Shown: piece by piece, positions 1-10,001 of the stretch
Layout: each line of letters begins with the position of its first letter
Position numbering within the stretch: the first letter of the stretch is position 1
Origin: Klebsormidium nitens
Lineage: Eukaryota; Streptophyta; Klebsormidiophyceae; Klebsormidiales; Klebsormidiaceae
Length of the DNA: 64,000 nt
Reading direction: 5' to 3'
Assembly: GCA_000708835.1 (NCBI GenBank)
Contig: DF237434.1
Span: 1-64,000 of the forward strand
Notes under the pieces: model-generated
What the model was told of the DNA's origin: nothing
Databases searched by the model: none
What the model saw: only the letters and a program-made list of their open reading frames with translations
Translations under genes and position numbers: made by a program

Positions 1-1246
1 TTGGAGGGTAGGCAAGTCCGTAGTGTCTTCCCAGGGGGTGATTCGAGTGTGTTCGATCACCCCCCAGTCACAGACTTTACTAAAAGCGGCCCCTGCCTAT
101 TTCCCCCAGTCGTTCGCAATATTCACGCCATCTTGCTCGCGCGCATGCGGTCCCTGGGGGTGCGAAACTTGGAACTAGATCCGGCTGATTATAATCCGTG
201 GCGTCAACGCTATCGACAATCCCCTTAGCTGGAGGGAGAGTGACCATTACCATGTCATTCCGATCCGACCGTTCACCCATTTGTTGACCGGATAGAGCTT
301 GCCGCTTGCGGTTCAGGTGCAGCTGCCAGCCCCCAGCGCAATGCTTGAAATGTGAGAGAAGAACTAGTAGAAGCTTCTGAAGCGGCAACCGCACAGCATT
401 GCCCTCTGGACCAGCGAGGATTCGTTGTTTGAGTGACAAGTCCTTCTTGCAAACTGCTGTGCCGCCAGCTTGCCAGCAGAAACTTCACAAGCCGGCAGGG
501 ATTCTTACAGCGTTTGGGTTTGTGGCATTACCTTAGCACAGCCCTATGGCATCTATAGCGCAGCTTCAAGGGCGGCTGAGCACACCATGCTGTGGGCCAG
601 TCACTAGAAACACAGCGTCGCATGGTACAGAGAGCGCCGCCTGTCCCGTTGGCTTTGTTGGGCTTCGAAGGTGAGACGCTCATGGGCCCTTGTTGTAAGA
701 AGAACGTCGCACACTTTTATCTAGCTTGTCGGGTCTGCAAAATGCTGCCGGTCTTGATGCTTCGACGAAGTTGTGTGAACCAGTCAATGCATTGTGTTGA
801 CGAATCATGTGGGCGTGGAAAAAGAACATCGGGGAGAGACTTGTGATCATCCCTGCTTAGCAGGGCCAGTCTTGCATTACTAAGCAATGACAGGTCTGTC
901 TCATGATTGTTCAAGACGTGCTGGCTGTGTTATCAAAGACTTGGACAGCCCACCACTCTGCCATCGGGCTCGCTGTTGCGCTGTGTCATTGGTAGAAACT
1001 GCGTCACTTTCTGGAACATTTCATTTCAGTATGCCAGGCTAGTCTGGCACCCCTGGTTAGAGTTAAGGTTGCTAGCGGTGGGGATTAGTGGCTTTCAACA
1101 TTGCAAAGTCCTTCATTGGAGGAGGTTTACACCCAAGTGACTTCAAGGAATAAGCTACTCTTAGTAGTTCTCCCTAGGCCCCCCAAAATGCCATTCTCAC
1201 TTGCTTCGAGAGTAGACCGTGAGATGAACTCAGCTCAGGTAGGGGC
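1..1246. other. 5' flank, no gene recognised
   Basis: No reading frame here shows a recognisable domain or a chain of phase-matched exons. Short frames on both strands are not coding-like. The right part probably contains the promoter and 5' UTR of the CPP1-like gene that starts at 1247. Confidence 0.5.
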
Positions 1247-4200
1247 TTGAACGTCCAAGATATGACCGTGCGCATCTGCGTTGGCCCCTGTAGGCAAGCA
1301 CACTCCGTAACAAGAAGCTTGCGGTGGCACTCAAACGGGCCAGCCAGTAGACGGGACAGCCGACCGAGCCTCACCGTGCGGGCTGCGGATGCCACTTTTG
1401 GGGGCAGCGCAGAAGGTGCAGGTGCGCCTCTTAATTGTTAAACCGGACTCTCATCCTTACGTCTATCGATGCGCTTTGTGAAGTGTTATATCGTCCCGTT
1501 ATTCTAGATTGCACCTTTTGCCCAAGAACATCAAGCCTGCCGCTCTAATGGTGTGTCAGAAGAAGAGGATGCTTCAATTCAAACCTGTCTAGCTGCATAT
1601 ACTCAGTTTCTCAGACCTTTTAATGAGAGGACGGGACATCGATATTGACAACTGGGTGAAAACGGTTTGTCTTTTGAGGCCAGTATTGGAGCACGACTAA
1701 GTCCTGGTGCCTCTGCCAGAACTTGCATACTATGCCTGAGGCCTCTGAAGGGAAATTCTTCAGTTGCTTTACCCTTGTTGGTATCAATGCAGTCCGCAGT
1801 TCACGCGTTGAAGTCAAAACGAAAGCGCTCAATGTACACCCAGACTCTTGTTTCCAGGTCGTCGGTTTTCTTTCGAGAAACAGAAGAGGGCAAACCGGGA
1901 CAGTCAAGTCCTTAGGAATTTGTCAATTGCCATTACGGCCCCTCAACAACTCAAACGAGGGACCAGGCAATGGCTGTGCTTGCGGATCTAAGTAAACACC
2001 CTGTAGACCTTTCGTAACACGTGCGGTTGCTTAACAAGAGCTTTGAAAGTACATACTTGTAGAAGATGTTTGCAACAAGCTTGGCGTTCCTTCCTACTTG
2101 CAGGCGGCCCTCCACCCGTCTTCCCTCGCATCAAAGTGCGGGATCCGTACAAACGCCTCGGAATCGACGCTGACGCCACCGCTGAGGAGGTGCAGGAAGC
2201 GCGCAACTACTTGTACAAGCAGTACGAAACGCACGAGCCGAGCCGGGAGGCGATTGAGTGGGCGTATGACAAGATCATTGCGCAGGTAAGTCTGACTTGT
2301 GCAGGCCATTTGTATCTACTTCTCGTGACAGAGTGTCCCGTCCCCTCCCTGCGTGTTTAAAAGATAATTTGTCGGTGCAGAAAACAATACGTTTTTGTGG
2401 AGTGCCGAATCATAGGTCAACCGATGGAGAAGCCCAAGAGGAGGTATGCCTCTTGGGACGATGAGCACGGCAGATACGGATCTTCAAGTTCGTAGAAGCT
2501 CAGGAGGACTCTAAAAGGGTTTTCTCAAGTGCAGAGACGTGAGAGCAGGCAAGCGCATCAAAAAGACTACATAACCAGGATGTTGAATTTTGAAAAGGAA
2601 GCGGAACCGTTGCAGAACCTGTACAAGGAGACGAGTTTTTGTTTCTTCGAAACTCTCTCTTTGGTTCTTGGGAGCAGAGAACCGCTAGGCGACCTTCAAA
2701 GCAGATGTATTGTCCTTAGCTAGAAAAGCACACAAGGACTTCTTGCAGTCACAGCCTCAGAAGCACGAACTTGTTGGCTTTTCGTGTGCCCTCAGAACCT
2801 CAAGTCGCAAGCAGCACAGGAAGCATCCCGCCAAAGCGGCCAGATCCGCGAACTTTCGGTCTTCTGAGTCGTGAGATCCAGCCCAGATTGTACAAGCACA
2901 TTAGCGGCAGGAAGCGCGGAACGAATCCTACGCCACTCAAATCGACAGATCCATCTCCACAAGATAAAATCAAACTCAAGGCTCGCACAACCAAAACGGT
3001 GCGCACAGCCTCAAGAGCCGCAAGAAGCGCAGAAAGGTATTCCACGTAGCTTTCCATTCGAAACACCACGAGATCCCTGAGGACTTGGGATGACGCTTGC
3101 AGAACCTCAAGAGCTGAAAGGCGTACGAGTGTCACTGTAAATCGGATCGGCAAAACGCCGCTTACGGAAGCCCGTAACCTTGCAGTCCTGATTCCCCACA
3201 ACCCTATGATAAATGTCAAGTCCCTGCCCGTCCGCGAAACCTCAAGAGCCACAAGAAGCTCAGGACGGTATTCCACGTAGCCTTCGAAACGCCGCTTACG
3301 GAGATTACGGAAACCCGTAATCTTGCAGTCCTGATACCCCAACACTCTTGAGATTCTAAACCTCAAGTCCCTGCCCGTCCGCAGAACCTCAAGAGCCGCA
3401 AGAAGCGTGGGATGAACCTGAAGGCGGGGCTGGCCAAGAAGGAGGACCCGCTCATCCCCACCCCGCAGTTCGTCAAGGACTTCTTCAACAGCATCAAGAC
3501 CCCCGCGACTGACGTCATCCTGAAGCGGCTCGCGCTGTACGTTGGGTTTGCAGCGTGGAGTGTGCTGCAGTCGTCGGAACAGGGCCCGGCCTTCCAGGTG
3601 AGCGTTGGGTTATATGTGGGCTGTTACGAGAGGCCCTGTTTTGCTTGGGTTGGGTTTGCATAAGCGGACAGAGTGTGCTGCAATCGTCGGAACAGGGCCC
3701 GGCTTTCCAGGTGAGATTCAGGCGGTTTGAGGGCTGTAACGAGAGGCCTGTTTTGCTTAAGCTGATTTCGTTTGGGCAGACAGGGTGCCGCGATCGTCGG
3801 AAAAGGGCCCGGTCTTCCAGGTAAGGATCGGGCGGTTTGTGGGCTGTGACGAGAGATCCTGTTTTGCTTCGGCTGATTTTGTTTGGGCAGACAAAGTGTG
3901 CTGCATTTGTCGAAACAGGGCCCGGCTTCCAGTTGGGGATCAGGCGGTTCGTGGGGTGGGCTGTGACGAGAGGCCCTATTGTGCTTCCGTTGTTTTTGGT
4001 GGGCAGACAGAGGATGCTGCGGTTAGCAGAACAGGGCCCGCCTTCGTAGGTGGGGGACTAAGGGGCTTGTCGGTTGATTGGATTGGAGAGGCCCTGTTTG
4101 AACCTTGAATCTGGTCATTGCACGGTCGATCTGAGATGCCTTGCCGTTGGCAGAGCAGGGTTCGCCCTCAAAAACTGTGAGGGGAGGGGTTTGCTGGTGG

Positions 4201-5399
4201 TTGCGGGATGAGGCTCTGTTTGGCCTCGGATGTACTTCGTGTGTTTAGGCGGCGTCTGTTGCAATCGGCCAGACGAAGCGCTCCCGTTTGAACTCCTCCC
4301 CCCCTTTGGAGGAGGCCAAGATCTTGGTTACCCTCACACAAACGATCCTGTCGATCGTGTTGCTTCAGCATCAGGCTGAAGTAACCTTCCCGTGTGAATC
4401 GTTGTTTTGCTTGCTATCGTCACCGCAAGTTTCTCCTGCTACCATTGTTTCCCCTGCGAGGCCCTGCCGTTCCTTGCGGAGTCCGCAAGGCTGAATAACA
4501 ATGGGGGTCTGAATGCGAGGGATTTGCAAAGGGCAGATCCACCGTGCATCTCAACCGGGGCCCGACGACGTTGGTTCGAGAGGCTTGTGGCCAAGAGCAG
4601 TATTTCAAAAGGTATTCTACGGGGTCGACATGACGGAACTGGGTCCGATCTCGTGATGGAAACAGAGTCTTCTAGTACATGCTGAGACCAGCTGTTTGTG
4701 GCCCTCTGCAGCTTTTTGTCGCCCTTGCTACGACTGTCTACTTCCTGAAAGAAAAGACGCAAAAATGGCCTCGCTCGATCGGGCTAAGGTGAGGCATTGA
4801 CACGGGTCTCCTCTATAGTGTCTTTTATTGGTGACTGCTTTGGGCCCGCATCAGTGTATGATAATCATGTTTGTAAGTCGACCTGTACTCATCCAGACGC
4901 ATTTGCGGTTTCGTTGTGTGGCAGATTGGTTTCATTGAACGAGTCAATCTTCATATTTCTTTCACAACGGCACTTCTTTCTAGAAGTGTCTCATTAGGGG
5001 CTTTGCTGGCGATATCGACCACATCTCTTCTCCTGCATTTGCCCCCACCCGCTTCCATCACTCCACCGGCCGCGCTGTGGATACATATCGACAGCCGCCC
5101 TCGGAAAAGACCTTCGGAGCCACGTTTTCGCTAAGCCTTTTATGCTTCGCCCCTCCCCAAGTCCTGGAAATCATGAAACTTATCAGGGAGAATGTAAAAG
5201 CATTTCGACATCCAAGAACTGCAGTTCTCAATTCGCTCTCTCGTCGTGCAGTCTGGCGGCCCTTCTAGGGGGATGGTTCGTCGGCTCCGTCGTTCCCGTC
5301 GCTCTTGCCGCATTCATCCCGCCGACGCTGGGGCCCGAGTTGATCGCGGCGCTGTTCGCGTACGCCTTCCTTTGGGCGGCCGTTGTGTTCTTGAACTAG
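1247..5399 (+). CDS. CPP1-like plastid J-like membrane protein (DUF3353 family)
   Basis: Five exons join in phase: 1247-1421, 2104-2285, 3385-3597, 4712-4788 and 5252-5399, giving 264 aa, close to the family's usual length. Exon 1 encodes an Arg/Ser-rich leader with a VRAA-type end, as in a chloroplast transit peptide; the start could also be the Met at 1262. Exon 2 carries the J-like domain (VRDPYKRLGI, then ARNYLYKQY and DKIIAQ) without an HPD motif. Exons 3-5 encode several hydrophobic segments ending in LLWxxVVFLN-like sequence. In land plants this family (CPP1, chaperone-like protein of POR1, and At2g20920-type relatives) sits in plastid membranes and stabilises protochlorophyllide oxidoreductase; the same role here is inferred from homology. 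Exon 3 is flanked on both sides by tandem copies of its own edges, and exon 4 has a second acceptor 20 nt upstream. Confidence 0.85.
2611..3384 (+). repeat. Tandem decoy copies of exon-3 acceptor edge (CPP1-like gene)
   Basis: Copies of the exon-3 start (AACCTCAAGAGCCGCAAGAA) appear at about 2616, 2796, 3007, 3103 and 3238 before the real one at 3385. Most are preceded by an AG. The last two repeat units (about 135 and 147 bp) also share long intron stretches, including CTTACGGA and CTTGCAGTCCTGAT blocks. Earlier units are more degenerate. Confidence 0.85.
3560..4185 (+). repeat. Tandem decoy copies of exon-3 donor edge (CPP1-like gene)
   Basis: The last 30-35 nt of exon 3 (around TCGTCGGAACAGGGCCCGG, CTTCCAG|GT) and about 75 bp of intron are repeated downstream. 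Donor positions are about 3597 (real), 3710, 3820, 3931, 4049 and perhaps 4176, a period of 110-127 bp. Copies 2 and 3 keep intact GTGAGA and GTAAGG donors; copy 4 has lost the GT. Confidence 0.9.
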
Positions 5400-7797
5400 A
5401 AACGTACTTGAATACTTGAAGAGAGACTGTCCTCCTGTTACAAGGACGCCGATTTTAACGGGAACATTTTTTGAAACCAGGAGTCCGGAAAGTCATGCTC
5501 GAATGAGGAGGGCACATGGTTTGTTCTCAACTCTCAACTGGCGACCGTTGAGATCTTGAGAAGGAAAAAGTATGTCGGGAGTTGGAAAATAGTCTGACGT
5601 TGGAAACGTCTAAAGTCCATTCTACGAAGATGACCCTCATGGGATTGTGCTCATAATCACCAATAAAATGTTTCTTCCTAGTCGCTTTTTGATTCATCGC
5701 CTGATGGAAATGTTGGACGGCCAGCGCAGGTTGTGTGGTGTGGTTGACCTATAATCGGATCGGGGGTGTGCTTAATTTCGTTTTATGAGGCTCCTTAGTA
5801 AAAAAGGCCGGCAAATGCATACCTGCAAGCAATTATGAGCTTATATCCATTTCACGTGGACGAGAAACTGCGTCATTATACCGTCCGCCGGGGCGCATGA
5901 ATGATTGAATCGATGAGAAATTCTTGAAGAATTTACGACTCGGAGCAAAGGGGGTTCGAAGGTTGCACCACTGTCTGTTACGTGTCCCCACTGGCCCTCA
6001 GTTGGCATATTTGGATGCAACTTGGAATCAGCTAGAGGCGCATTTACCATGCACTTCGGTGCACCTCAAGCCAGACGGCCAAATGAATGACATGATTCGC
6101 ACTGTATCACCAAATCAAGGTCGTCGGTATGGCCGCCCAGAATCAGGCCCGGGCCTCAGACTGTCTCTCTCGACACATCCCCGCATGCAATTTAAGGAAG
6201 TTTGGCATGAAGTCTTGAGCCCGACAGTCGTTCTTTGCGCTCTAGCTTTGATCGACAATGGACACAGATCTGTTCAATCACACATCACTCTTGACTCTGA
6301 GGGGATCCCTCCAAACGGCAAGCCTTGCGCAAAACCGCGAACTCCAGCCACCACCGGGGGGATGGGTGGGGCCAAGTAGGTTAAGGAATTTAGGTTGGGG
6401 ACAACTCGAACTACACCAGCAGATTAACACTGGGTTTAGGCCAGGTACACACCTTGGTTTGTTTGACCGGGGAAGTGATCGAATGCAACCGAGACTGGGC
6501 AATCATGTGCCACTGCTTCAGTAGTGCGACAGTAGTCAGAGCGGGGACAAGGAGAATCGGTACCGGACGGAAGCTAAGGCTAGGGGCTGTTGGAACCCTC
6601 AACGTGACGTCAGCCTTAGGTTGCTATGTCTTCTTGTCTGCTATCGGCCGTCCAAATCTCAGCTACACAGCATCCGACGGTCTGAGGTGCGTTCGCAACC
6701 CTAACTCAGGATACAGGCAATTTGCAGATCGCAGCCCGTCGGATAACCACTCATACAGGATCTAACGCTTCAGAATCGGAGAGGTCCAGCTTTGGGTTGT
6801 CATGAGGTCAACCGCAAATCCAACAGGCCCCAGCCTTAGCTTCCGTCCGGTACCGATTCTCCTTGTCCCCGCTCAGTCAGCATCCTCGCGGCGTTGGGGC
6901 GGCATTCACCACTGGCTGCTTAAGCACAAGCAGAGCGAAAGTCAGAAGGAGATCTGCAGGCCGCGCTTCGGGCCCCAGCTTCAAGAGCTGAAGGTGGGTC
7001 CGGGCCTGCCTAAAGTGTTCTCTCGCGTTTCCTGAATTATTCTTGAATAGAACGGCGATCACGGGTTATGGCAAGTCGCCGAAGTTGGGCTGAAGCACCT
7101 GCCAGTGGTGGTTGCTTCCTGAGTTTAGGTCACTTCGTGGAGGTTTGATGCATATGATGGGACCACCATCTGCATCATGAGACCAAGGATGTCTCTCCTA
7201 ATTGAGCAGCCTGCAGTTGAACAAAAACAGGCTGCCAATTTTGGTCAACTCATTCAGAAAGTTAGAAGCTGCGATTAGAAGCTGCGACTATCCCTAAGAT
7301 CAATACTACCAAGGTGTTGTATCCAGGCAAAGGAGTGAGGACCGAGTAGCAACGGATACACCGGGGATTTTTCTGCACAGCAACCTCGCTCATTTTGCTC
7401 TAGCTTCTTTTGAGAGATTATTCCCAGCCTCTCTCGAGATGTGACTTTCATCTCTGCCTGTTGTCTCGCTTTGTCAGCACCGCCATCTAAGCTGGCCAAT
7501 GCTTAGGCCAAGTACTGCTTCCTGCTTAGGAGACAAGGTCTGGACAGACATGAAGGCCATCTAATCAGGCCTTCTTCCTGATTGCAATACAGTCTGTCTT
7601 CAGCTTCTTTGTTCACATGACATCATCAGTGGTCGCCAGGTTAAGGTTCGTCGCTGTCAGCTTTGTGATTTCACTCTAAAAGTAGACGAGTATGGAATGG
7701 CCTCCTTCCTTTGCAAACCCAGAAACCGAATGATTAGCCGTATCACCGCCTCTACTCACAGCACTTTTCCAAAACTTGAGGCGTTCTCCTTTCAGAG
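5400..7797. other. Intergenic, with one foldback element
   Basis: Apart from the inverted-repeat element at 6539-6874, I see no coding-like segment with supportable splice sites. It contains the 3' UTR of the CPP1-like gene and probably the promoter of the small gene at 7798. Confidence 0.5.
6539..6874. mobile_element. MITE-like foldback element
   Basis: A 336-bp element is bounded by 56-bp terminal inverted repeats at 6539-6594 and 6819-6874. The arms match at about 54 of 56 positions and begin GAGCGGGGACAAGGAGAATC. Immediately outside both ends lies the 5-bp direct repeat AGTCA (6534-6538 and 6875-6879), as expected for a target-site duplication. The interior has no transposase frame, so it is non-autonomous. 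The superfamily cannot be named from one copy. Confidence 0.8.
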
Positions 7798-9027
7798 ATG
7801 GCCACTTATACCGCCGAGATTGAGTACGTGGCAAGAGGCGAGGAGCCGATGGTGTTTACAGTGCAATGTGTGGCCGGACCAACACCGGAGGAGACGGTGG
7901 AGGAGTTCGCCAGTGAGCTCTGAAGATCCCCTTGCTGCAGTCTGGACGGGCACGACACTGTCTTTCTTGAAGAGGCTGTGCTTTCAGACTGAAACCGCTG
8001 AGCACCCTTGCCTTCCATGATGTGCCTCTTTCTTGCATCCAAGCAGTATGTATATAGACGCCTTCTTCCTGCCTCCAAGTGGAGACCTGAGCTGTAACGC
8101 CCGGGAAACCCCTTCGTTCCCACGACTTTCTCAGTTTTCACTTTTTTTTGCAGGTCGGTGCCTAGATAAGTGCAGGCAGTCTACCGATCTTCCGGAGGGT
8201 TTCTTGGCCAGAGTGATTCTGCCCCACCGCGGGGAGATGCTGCGGCTCGACCGGGGGTCCTGGTCTGCCCCCTGCTCCGGTAGACTCATATCTTGACTGG
8301 TGATCTTTGTTTGTTTTCATCTGACTTGCAAATTAGTGACTTGCAATCAAGCAGAAGATTCCCTCACCGTTGACAACGCATGTTGTTAGAGATACATTCT
8401 TGTCACTCTGCCGCTGCCTGCAACACTTCTGACAAGGATCATGAAGGTCAGGTTTCATTCTTCAAACTGACGACTGGCTTGATTGTTTGCAATCAAGAAC
8501 TGACGGCTTTCAAATCTTTTTGAGCCTGACTAGCACTCTTTTCCAAGCGACTAGAAAACAAACAGCGAGAAGATTCCCTGAAACTTCCCGTGTTTTCGGG
8601 GAAGCATTCGTGTCATGCTGCCGCACTCTTCAAACCTTTCTGGCAAGTACGGAGATCGATCTGCTTTTTGATCAGAAAGTGACGCCTGACTTTCTTTGCG
8701 TGACAAGACAAGAAAGGTGCGGGTACTGCCGCTGGGTCTGTTGAAATCATTTCGCCGTTCAGTGCAATATATCTTGATCCTGTTGACACAGATACGATTC
8801 TGACCTTTCTAAGCAGAAATGCGAAGTTGCTTGATTAACTCTGAGTTTCTACCACGCGCCTTTTGCAAGTTCGTCGATTACGCTGAGGTCCTGACTGTTG
8901 CACACGGTGCTTTTCTCCAGTGGTGCTTGATGACAGCCTCTCGACTGTGAAGGTCACCATCGTTGACCGGGAAATGAACCGGCACATGAAGAGTGTTCGT
9001 GAAACTTTTGCACGGAGACCATTGTAA
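7798..9027 (+). CDS. Small orphan protein, 115 aa, three exons
   Basis: I do not recognise this protein. Exons 7798-7912, 8154-8279 and 8921-9027 join in phase (1 then 1) through GTGAGC/CAG and GTAGAC/CAG sites. The product begins MATYTAEIEYVARGEEPMVF and ends in a basic helix-like RETFARRPL. The middle has two close cysteines (CLDKC) and the last exon a beta-like stretch (STVKVTIVDRE). There is no signal peptide or membrane segment, so a soluble protein is likely. Support comes from the absence of stops, the phase match at both junctions and higher GC in the exons than in the introns. Intron 2 (8280-8920) contains degenerate repeats sharing AGAAGATTCCCT and TGCCGC blocks. The start codon is the first ATG after a pyrimidine-rich leader; it could still be internal to a longer gene. 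Confidence 0.6.
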
Positions 9028-10001
9028 GGTCACCGTCGAAGCAGACTGCAAAAGGGATAAGGCTGCCAGGTTCGGTGATAGACGATGTACAAAGAAGCAC
9101 TGTAAAGCTGCCCCCCCAATAGAGGCAAGTGCTGTCCTCGAAAAGCCGCGCCACCCATTTTATAGAAGTACATGGTTTACGACATTAAACATCTCCCGCG
9201 TTGCACTTTCTTGTTGTATTGCACGCTGCCAAACGCATGCACGTATTTGTACAGGACTTGACGATCCGCGATCAGGCCAACGTCTGTGGATCCGATCAAA
9301 TTTGCGCGTGAGCTTTGATGATGGGCAGGCTTCGAGATTGCGGATACAATTGTTGTGACAGACATGAGTACACCTCGGCAGCGCCCCTAGCTAGACGCAT
9401 AATCGTATGCTGCACACAGTTATAAGTAAAAACGATGTCAGCTACTTATACGCATGCAGTTCAATTCAAATGACCAAAGTTCAAGGTTGCTCGCGTGCTC
9501 TAGTACGACTGAGCGGAATGATTCTAGCTAGACAAGAGGCCTCACGAACCGTTCAGTGGGCACTCCGGTCATATCATGGCATCAATTATGGACATTCTTC
9601 GGGCCAATCTCCACGTTGAAAAGCTGCACTTAAAGTTAGAAAGATCGCGACCGCTTATATAGGTGCATGCAATAAGTAGATCGAAATGCCTTTAGGCAAC
9701 CTGCGTAGCAGCCCGCCACTTCACACAAGGCGCCCTCTCAGAAGTGTTGGCAAAGGCCGGTACGTGGGCATCTTATCAAAGAGTTATGGCCTTGAAATAG
9801 GGCCGCCGGCGGTCTTCACTTGATGGAGGACGAAAGGGCGATAGTAAAGTCTGATGCCTTGTGTTTCGAAATTCACTTAAGATGGATGTGCGCAAGATCA
9901 CGTGCACTCACGCCAATAGAATCACGAAGTGAGACAAAGCCGCCCTTCTAATCTTGGGAGGCAACCGGTCTGGCTTCCGATACTAGTCCCTATACAAACC
10001 C
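9028..10001. other. Convergent intergenic region, no gene recognised
   Basis: This lies between the stop of the small orphan gene and the stop of the PPR gene on the other strand. It should contain both 3' UTRs. Nothing else is supportable. Confidence 0.5.

Noticed and set aside
4471-4489. Short perfect palindrome CCTTGCGGAGTCCGCAAGG
   Set aside because: A 9-bp arm in a 64-kb window is near what chance allows; no terminator role applies in a eukaryotic intron.
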